8,390 nucleotides of DNA from positions 1 through 8,390 of the forward strand of contig JAYWAL010000152.1 in assembly GCA_043782485.1 (NCBI GenBank), in the 5' to 3' direction. The notes beneath the pieces are model-generated. The model saw only the letters and a list, made by a program, of their open reading frames with translations. It did not search any database and had not been told where the DNA came from. This document shows, in pieces, positions 5,108-8,390 of the stretch. Each line of letters begins with the position of its first letter. Positions within the stretch are counted from its first letter, which is position 1. The position numbers and the translations under genes were made by a program. This DNA is from JANXUC01 sp043782485. Its GTDB lineage: Bacteria > Acidobacteriota > Terriglobia > Terriglobales > Acidobacteriaceae.

Positions 5108-5307
5108 GGAGACACGGAGAAAGCGAAAGGCGAGAAAAGCAGAGTAACAGGAGAAGAGGAAAAGAGGAAAAGAGGAAAAGAGGAAAAGAGGAAAAGAGGA
5201 AAAGAGGAAAAGAGGAAAAGAGGAAAAGAGGAAAAGGCCCCGATTGGTGGGATGCGGATTTTTTGCTGGGTCGGTTTTCTCTGTGTCTCCGTGTCTCCAT
5301 GGTGCAA
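5092..5307. mobile_element. MITE-like element: imperfect inverted ends around an octamer array
   Basis: The left end 5092-5122 and right end 5276-5307 are imperfect inverted repeats of about 31 bp built on a tandem CGGAGACA motif. They differ by a few substitutions and one extra base. Between them lies mostly the purine octamer array. No transposase or plausible protein is encoded: frames here give only low-complexity Phe/Ser/Leu/Pro strings. CACCACGGAGACACGGAG-type repeats are, as I recall, scattered in many environmental bacterial genomes. The element sits between convergent genes, 13 bases from the TPR stop, and its folded RNA could also stop transcription. Mobility is inferred from structure only. 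Confidence 0.55.
5156..5235. repeat. Tandem array, ten exact copies of GAGGAAAA
   Basis: Ten perfect 8-bp units fill 5156-5235, inside an unbroken homopurine run of 89 bases (5149-5237). The lack of any divergence points to recent slippage expansion. Copy number is likely to vary between strains. Confidence 0.95.
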
Positions 5308-5320
5308 TGGGTTAGCGAGC

Positions 5321-6568
5321 TTAGGGCCCATCTCCCAGCCCGAGGAGTTCCGGGTCGGGTGGGCCTTCCATTTGTTGTTCGCGGTGGGAGCGTTGTTGTT
5401 CCAGGAGCTTACGATAGCGCAAGAATGCGGTTTGGGCTTGCGCGTGGCGGCCTAGCTTTTCCAGAATTTGGCCCTTCAGGGATTGCACTTGGGCGCTCTC
5501 CGGGGCCAGCTTTTCGGCGGCATCGGCGGAGTGGAGCGCTTGCACGTACTTGCCCTGGCGCTGCTCGACGCGGGCGAGGCCCAGGTGGGCGCTGAGGAAA
5601 TTTGGGTCGTGCTGGAGGGCGCTCTGGAAGCTGCGTTCTGAATCCGAATCGCTGCCTGCTTGAAAGTAGAGCGTGCCCAGCTGGTCGTAGCTGAAGGGGA
5701 GATCCGGTTCCAGGGCGATATCTTTTAGGAACTCGGTTTTGGCGCGTTCGTAGTCTTGCTGCTTGAGATGAGCCACGCCGAGGTGGAAATGCACAAAGGG
5801 TAGCTTGGGGTCGAGCTCTGCGGCGTGGGAGAGTTCGCCTACCGCCTCGGTGACCTCATCACGGTTCAAATGCGCCTTGCCCATGAAGAGGTGAAACTGG
5901 GCGGAGTCCTGGCCGATGGTGATCAGGTGATCCAGGGCACGCTTTTCCAGGTCGGGCAGCTTGGCGTGTTGCGCGGCCAGGCCCAGAACGTAGAGATAGG
6001 AGAGATTGCCGGCTTGTTCCGGCCAGAGAAATTCTAGAGTATGGGCGGCGTCGGTGTAGCGCCCGTCGAAGAAGTAGCAAAGCCCGAGAAGGTAGCGAGC
6101 TTGGGCCGGACTGGCTTTGGCATCGGCATCTTTTAAGACCGATTCCAGCGGTGGAATCGCCAGATCAAAGCGGTTCTGCCGATAGTAGGCGAGTCCGATA
6201 TTCAGCCGGATGCCGGAAACTTTTGGCGCGAGCTTGGCGGCTTTGCTGAGCAGGCGGACGGCATCCTTCCAGTGCTGGCGGCGAATGGCAACGACGCCGA
6301 GGTTGCTGAGCGCCGGGGCGGAGGTCGGTTCGGCGGCCAGGACCTGGCGGAAACATTTTTCCGCGAGGTCCAGATTGCCGGCGTGGAGAGCCTCAGTGCC
6401 GTCGTGGAAGGTCTTTGACGCGGAGGAGCGGGCCGCAGAGAAGCGGGCCGCGTGCGTGGGGGCGGGCTTCTCGGCGATGGTTCCGGGGTTCTGTGCATGG
6501 CCCGGCAAGGCAGGCAAAAGCCAGAACAGAGTCGTCAATAACAGAAAGCGAGCTGGGTAGGGGCGCAT
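5321..6568 (-). CDS. Exported tetratricopeptide-repeat protein
   Basis: A 415-residue protein with an N-terminal signal peptide (MRPYPARFLLLTTLFWLLP..., likely cut after GHAQ near residue 26), then an Ala-rich linker, then TPR helix pairs from about 52 to 395. Clear units include HDGTEALHAGNLDLAEKCF, ALSNLGVVAIRRQHWKDAV, RLNIGLAYYRQNRFDLAI, FHLGVAHLKQQDYERAKTE and SYDQLGTLYFQAGS. TPR arrays bind other proteins, so it is probably a periplasmic or envelope scaffold; the partner is unknown and no catalytic domain is seen. The ATG at 6568-6566 is used; a GTG directly before it (6571) would add one residue. Neither has a good Shine-Dalgarno. It is divergent from the LacI-family gene (122 bp gap) and convergent with the subtilase operon. 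Confidence 0.88.
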   Translation of the reverse strand: MRPYPARFLLLTTLFWLLPALPGHAQNPGTIAEKPAPTHAARFSAARSSASKTFHDGTEALHAGNLDLAEKCFRQVLAAEPTSAPALSNLGVVAIRRQHWKDAVRLLSKAAKLAPKVSGIRLNIGLAYYRQNRFDLAIPPLESVLKDADAKASPAQARYLLGLCYFFDGRYTDAAHTLEFLWPEQAGNLSYLYVLGLAAQHAKLPDLEKRALDHLITIGQDSAQFHLFMGKAHLNRDEVTEAVGELSHAAELDPKLPFVHFHLGVAHLKQQDYERAKTEFLKDIALEPDLPFSYDQLGTLYFQAGSDSDSERSFQSALQHDPNFLSAHLGLARVEQRQGKYVQALHSADAAEKLAPESAQVQSLKGQILEKLGRHAQAQTAFLRYRKLLEQQRSHREQQMEGPPDPELLGLGDGP

Positions 6569-6623
6569 CACGGGAGTCTAGTTTCCGCGAGTGGGGCGAG
6601 GAATTGCAAGTTGGAATTCCACA

Positions 6624-6647
6624 AAATCGCCGATTTCGCGCTATGAT
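6624..6647 (+). promoter_or_regulatory. Candidate promoter and operator of the LacI-family gene
   Basis: A TATGAT -10-like element lies at 6642-6647, with no clear -35. Just upstream is a perfect 13-bp palindrome AAATCG-C-CGATTT (6624-6636), placed where a repressor would block polymerase. LacI-family proteins often control their own genes through such dyads. A second 10-bp palindrome, TGGAATTCCA, lies at 6612-6621 in the same divergent gap. Confidence 0.35.
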
Positions 6648-6690
6648 CTGAGGGCGCTGCCGCTGTTTGGCGCGTTGAACGCACCTTCTT

Positions 6691-7737
6691 ATGGTCACGA
6701 TTCGCGACGTTGCCAAGGCGAGCGGGTTCTCTTCCAGCACGGTTTCCATTGTGCTGAATGACGCTCCGCTGGCGCGCTACATTCCGCCGGTTACGAAGAC
6801 TCGCATCCAGCAGGCGGCGAAGAAGCTGGGTTATCGGCCGAATTTGTTCGCGCGGTCGCTGCGCGGCAAACGCAACCGCGAGGTGGGCGTGATGGTGTTT
6901 GACATCACCGACCCCTACTGCACGCCCATTTTACGCGGCATTCAGAACGCGCTGTATGAAGGCTCTTACCTGCCGATTCTGACGGATGCGCAAAATGAGC
7001 GCAGCCGGTTTCTTCGCTATTTGGAAATGCTGCTGGACCGGCGGGCCGACGGGCTGATCATTCTGGCGAACTGGTTGTTTGTGGATATCAACCTTCTTGC
7101 AGATTTGGAACGAAACGGCGTGCCCACGGTGATGATCAGCCGGGAGTTGAAGTCGGATTCGATCAGCTCGGTGATTGTGGATAACGAAGCGGGCGGGCGC
7201 ATGGCCATGGAGCACCTGGCATCGCTGGGGCACAAGAAGATTGCGGTTTTCCGAGGACCGAAGACTTTAGGGGACAGTTCGCCGCGGTGGCGTGGCATGA
7301 AGCGCGTGGCGCAGGCGGCGGGCATTGTTTTGGATGAGAAGTTGATGGTGGATTTGCCGGACTCGCGCAATCCTTTGTCGGGTTTTGAAGCGGGCTTGCA
7401 CTTTACGGAAGAGTTGCTGCGGCAGCGCAAGGCGTTTACGGCGCTGGTGGCGTTTGACGATTTGACGGCGTTTGGCGCGATTCGAGCGTTTGAGAAGCAC
7501 GGCCTGCGTGTTCCGGCGGATTGCTCGGTGGTTGGGTTTGACGATGTGGACCAAGCGGCGCTCTACAACCCGGCGCTGACAACGATTCGCCAGCCGATGC
7601 AGGGCATGGGCGCGGCGGCAGTGAGCGTGCTGCTGGAGGCGATTACGGTGGCGCAGGACAATCGCAGCGTGACGGCGGTGCACCAGAAGATGATGCCGGA
7701 GCTGATTGTGCGGGATTCGACGCGGGCGATACGGTAG
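6691..7737 (+). CDS. LacI-family transcriptional regulator
   Basis: A 348-residue protein, normal for the family. Residues 1-60 form the LacI-type helix-turn-helix and hinge: MVTIRDVAKASGFSSSTVS (recognition helix at SSSTVSIVLN), then RIQQAAKKLGYRPNLFARSLRG. From about 65 (VGVMVFDITDPYCTPILRGI) to the end comes the periplasmic-binding-protein-like effector domain, with SSVIVDNEAGGRMAMEHLASLGHKKIAVFRG, FTALVAFDDLTAFGAIRAF, and CSVVGFDDVDQAALYNPALTTIRQP. Such regulators usually bind a sugar or related ligand and release or bind operator DNA in response; the ligand is not readable here. A small insertion (APLARYIPPVTK) lies between the helix-turn-helix and the next helix. The ATG at 6691 gives the canonical start though it has no good Shine-Dalgarno. 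The receptor gene downstream is the obvious target, and self-control is also likely. Confidence 0.93.
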   Translation: MVTIRDVAKASGFSSSTVSIVLNDAPLARYIPPVTKTRIQQAAKKLGYRPNLFARSLRGKRNREVGVMVFDITDPYCTPILRGIQNALYEGSYLPILTDAQNERSRFLRYLEMLLDRRADGLIILANWLFVDINLLADLERNGVPTVMISRELKSDSISSVIVDNEAGGRMAMEHLASLGHKKIAVFRGPKTLGDSSPRWRGMKRVAQAAGIVLDEKLMVDLPDSRNPLSGFEAGLHFTEELLRQRKAFTALVAFDDLTAFGAIRAFEKHGLRVPADCSVVGFDDVDQAALYNPALTTIRQPMQGMGAAAVSVLLEAITVAQDNRSVTAVHQKMMPELIVRDSTRAIR

Positions 7738-7780
7738 GGGTTGATTGTCCTGACGCCTGTCTCGCCAGTCTTCAGTCTTC

Positions 7781-7813
7781 TTGTAGTTCGCCCCGTTTTG
7801 TAGTTCGCCCCGT
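7781..7813. repeat. Tandem direct repeat, two copies of a 16-mer
   Basis: TTGTAGTTCGCCCCGT occurs at 7781-7796 and again at 7798-7813, one base apart. It lies between the LacI-family stop and the receptor promoter. A duplication by slippage or a pair of protein sites would both fit. Confidence 0.7.
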
Positions 7814-7820
7814 CGGTACG

Positions 7821-7854
7821 GAATTTCATATCGAGGCGAGTATGAAAATTCATA
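7821..7854. promoter_or_regulatory. Triple TTCATA/TATGAA half-site cluster, candidate operator
   Basis: TATGAA-AA-TTCATA (7841-7854) is a perfect 6+2+6 dyad. A third half-site TTCATA at 7825-7830 lies in the inverted sense to TATGAA at 7841, so 7821-7851 also forms a near-perfect stem with one bulged base. The cluster lies about 20 to 50 bases upstream of the putative -35 of the receptor gene. Confidence 0.4.
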
Positions 7855-7870
7855 GGAAATGTTTTATTAA

Positions 7871-7903
7871 ATGCTTTCAATAGAAGGCATCTCGCGGTAT
7901 GAT
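7871..7903 (+). promoter_or_regulatory. Probable promoter of the receptor gene with overlapping dyad
   Basis: TTTCAA (7875-7880) and TATGAT (7898-7903) are 17 bp apart. The -35 lies within an imperfect dyad, ATGCTTTC-AATA-GAAGGCAT (7871-7890), which pairs 8 bases with one G-T. A repressor bound here would block the promoter, which fits control by the adjacent LacI-family protein. The same TATGAT hexamer appears before the regulator gene (6642). Confidence 0.45.
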
Positions 7904-7971
7904 ACCTAAGTTTTTCCGGCTCGCGCTCGACGAGGGCGTGTTCCTGATATTCTCCCGGTGAGGTGGCATGC

Positions 7972-8390
7972 ATGCGTTTCGCTTCTGGATTAGCCCGAGT
8001 TTGCTTGGTGTTGCTCTGTGTTGGCTCAGTGGTTTGGGGACAGACCTCTGGCTCCATTACTGGAACAGTGCTGGACGGCACGGGGGCGGTAGTGCCCAAC
8101 GCGAAAGTGACGGTGAGCGATCCCACCAAGGGAATTGAGCGCACGTTGACCACGAACGGCCAGGGGGAATATTTGGCGGCCGGGCTGGGGCAGGGTTCCT
8201 ACAACATCAGCGTGACCGCCGAGGGCTTCAAGAAGTACGAAGCCAAAGGGGTGGTGCTGGATGTGGCGCAGAAGGCGCGCGTGGACGTGACCATGGAGGT
8301 AGGAGCTGCGACAGCCGAGGTTATCGTGGAAGGCAGCAGCGTGGCCCAAGTGGAAACTCAATCGTCAGATCTCACGGGCGTTGTCACGGG
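7972..8390 (+). CDS. TonB-dependent-receptor-like outer-membrane protein, N-terminal part
   Basis: The frame from the ATG at 7972 is open to the right edge (139 codons plus two bases), with GAGGTGG about 6 bases upstream. Residues 1-23 are a signal peptide, with hydrophobic LARVCLVLLCVGSVVWG and mature start QTSGSITG. Residues 25-110 match the carboxypeptidase-regulatory-like beta-sandwich: GSITGTVLDGTGAVVPNAKVTVSD, then TNGQGEYLAAGLGQGSYNISVTAEGFKKYE. From about 111, AEVIVEGSSVAQVETQSSDL looks like the approach to a TonB plug domain. Acidobacteria carry many such large (about 1000-1200 residue) receptors, thought to import sugars or other polymers across the outer membrane. The barrel lies beyond the window. 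The regulator just upstream suggests a carbohydrate ligand. Confidence 0.85.
   Translation, partial: MRFASGLARVCLVLLCVGSVVWGQTSGSITGTVLDGTGAVVPNAKVTVSDPTKGIERTLTTNGQGEYLAAGLGQGSYNISVTAEGFKKYEAKGVVLDVAQKARVDVTMEVGAATAEVIVEGSSVAQVETQSSDLTGVVT

Noticed and set aside
5156..5235. CRISPR array
   Set aside because: Units are 8 bp with no spacers, so it is a simple tandem repeat.
5052..5331. Minus-strand frames giving FPLFLFSS repeats as a membrane protein
   Set aside because: The repeats are only the translation of the GAGGAAAA array and the inverted ends. There is no ribosome site and no unique sequence.
8026..8043. SVVWG in the receptor signal peptide as a link to the subtilase repeat
   Set aside because: It is a single occurrence inside a hydrophobic export signal and is best explained by chance.
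7563..8361. Minus-strand frames over the receptor start
   Set aside because: The plus strand has a signal peptide, a ribosome site and a recognisable domain. The minus frames cross the regulatory gap and have no family likeness.

Overview
The window looks like a chromosomal segment from an acidobacterium of the Koribacter/Terriglobia kind. The reasons are: a TonB-dependent-receptor start with an N-terminal carboxypeptidase-regulatory-like domain, preceded by a LacI-family regulator; a secreted subtilase ending in SVVWG hexapeptide repeats; a stand-alone PD-(D/E)XK protein of the type found beside group I introns; and many short GC-rich intergenic palindromes. This is inference from family knowledge; no taxonomic marker gene is present.

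Layout. 1-160 (minus): start of a small secreted protein, cut off by the left edge. 161-766: no gene, but two families of dispersed palindromic repeats. 767-1134 (minus): a monocistronic antibiotic-biosynthesis-monooxygenase (ABM) fold protein with a clear Shine-Dalgarno and a clear terminator. 1135-1620: no gene; it holds a 16-bp dyad, an isolated TATAAT, a TTGACA element and a strong plus-strand terminator. 1621-2253 (plus): PD-(D/E)XK endonuclease-like protein. 2254-2442: leader region with a long hairpin over the ribosome-binding site. 2443-4986 (plus): likely two-gene operon of an exported S8 peptidase and a polytopic membrane protein, ended by a terminator at 5009-5043. 5092-5307: MITE-like element, with imperfect inverted repeats around ten exact copies of an octamer, lying between convergent genes. 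5321-6568 (minus): exported TPR protein. 6691-7737 (plus): LacI-family regulator, divergent from the TPR gene. 7738-7971: regulatory region rich in dyads. 7972 to the right edge (plus): start of the TonB-dependent-receptor-like protein.

How the parts may work together. The subtilase and the membrane protein are 30 bp apart on one strand and share a terminator, so they are probably co-expressed under a structured 5' leader. The LacI regulator and the receptor downstream probably form a sugar-responsive uptake unit, with dyads overlapping the receptor promoter as candidate operators. The other genes show no clear functional link. I see no rRNA, tRNA, CRISPR array, transposase or phage gene. The least explained items are the hairpin leader of the subtilase, the short promoter-terminator cassette before the endonuclease, the duplicated 13-bp palindrome around 2214 and 2307, and the octamer-filled inverted-repeat element.
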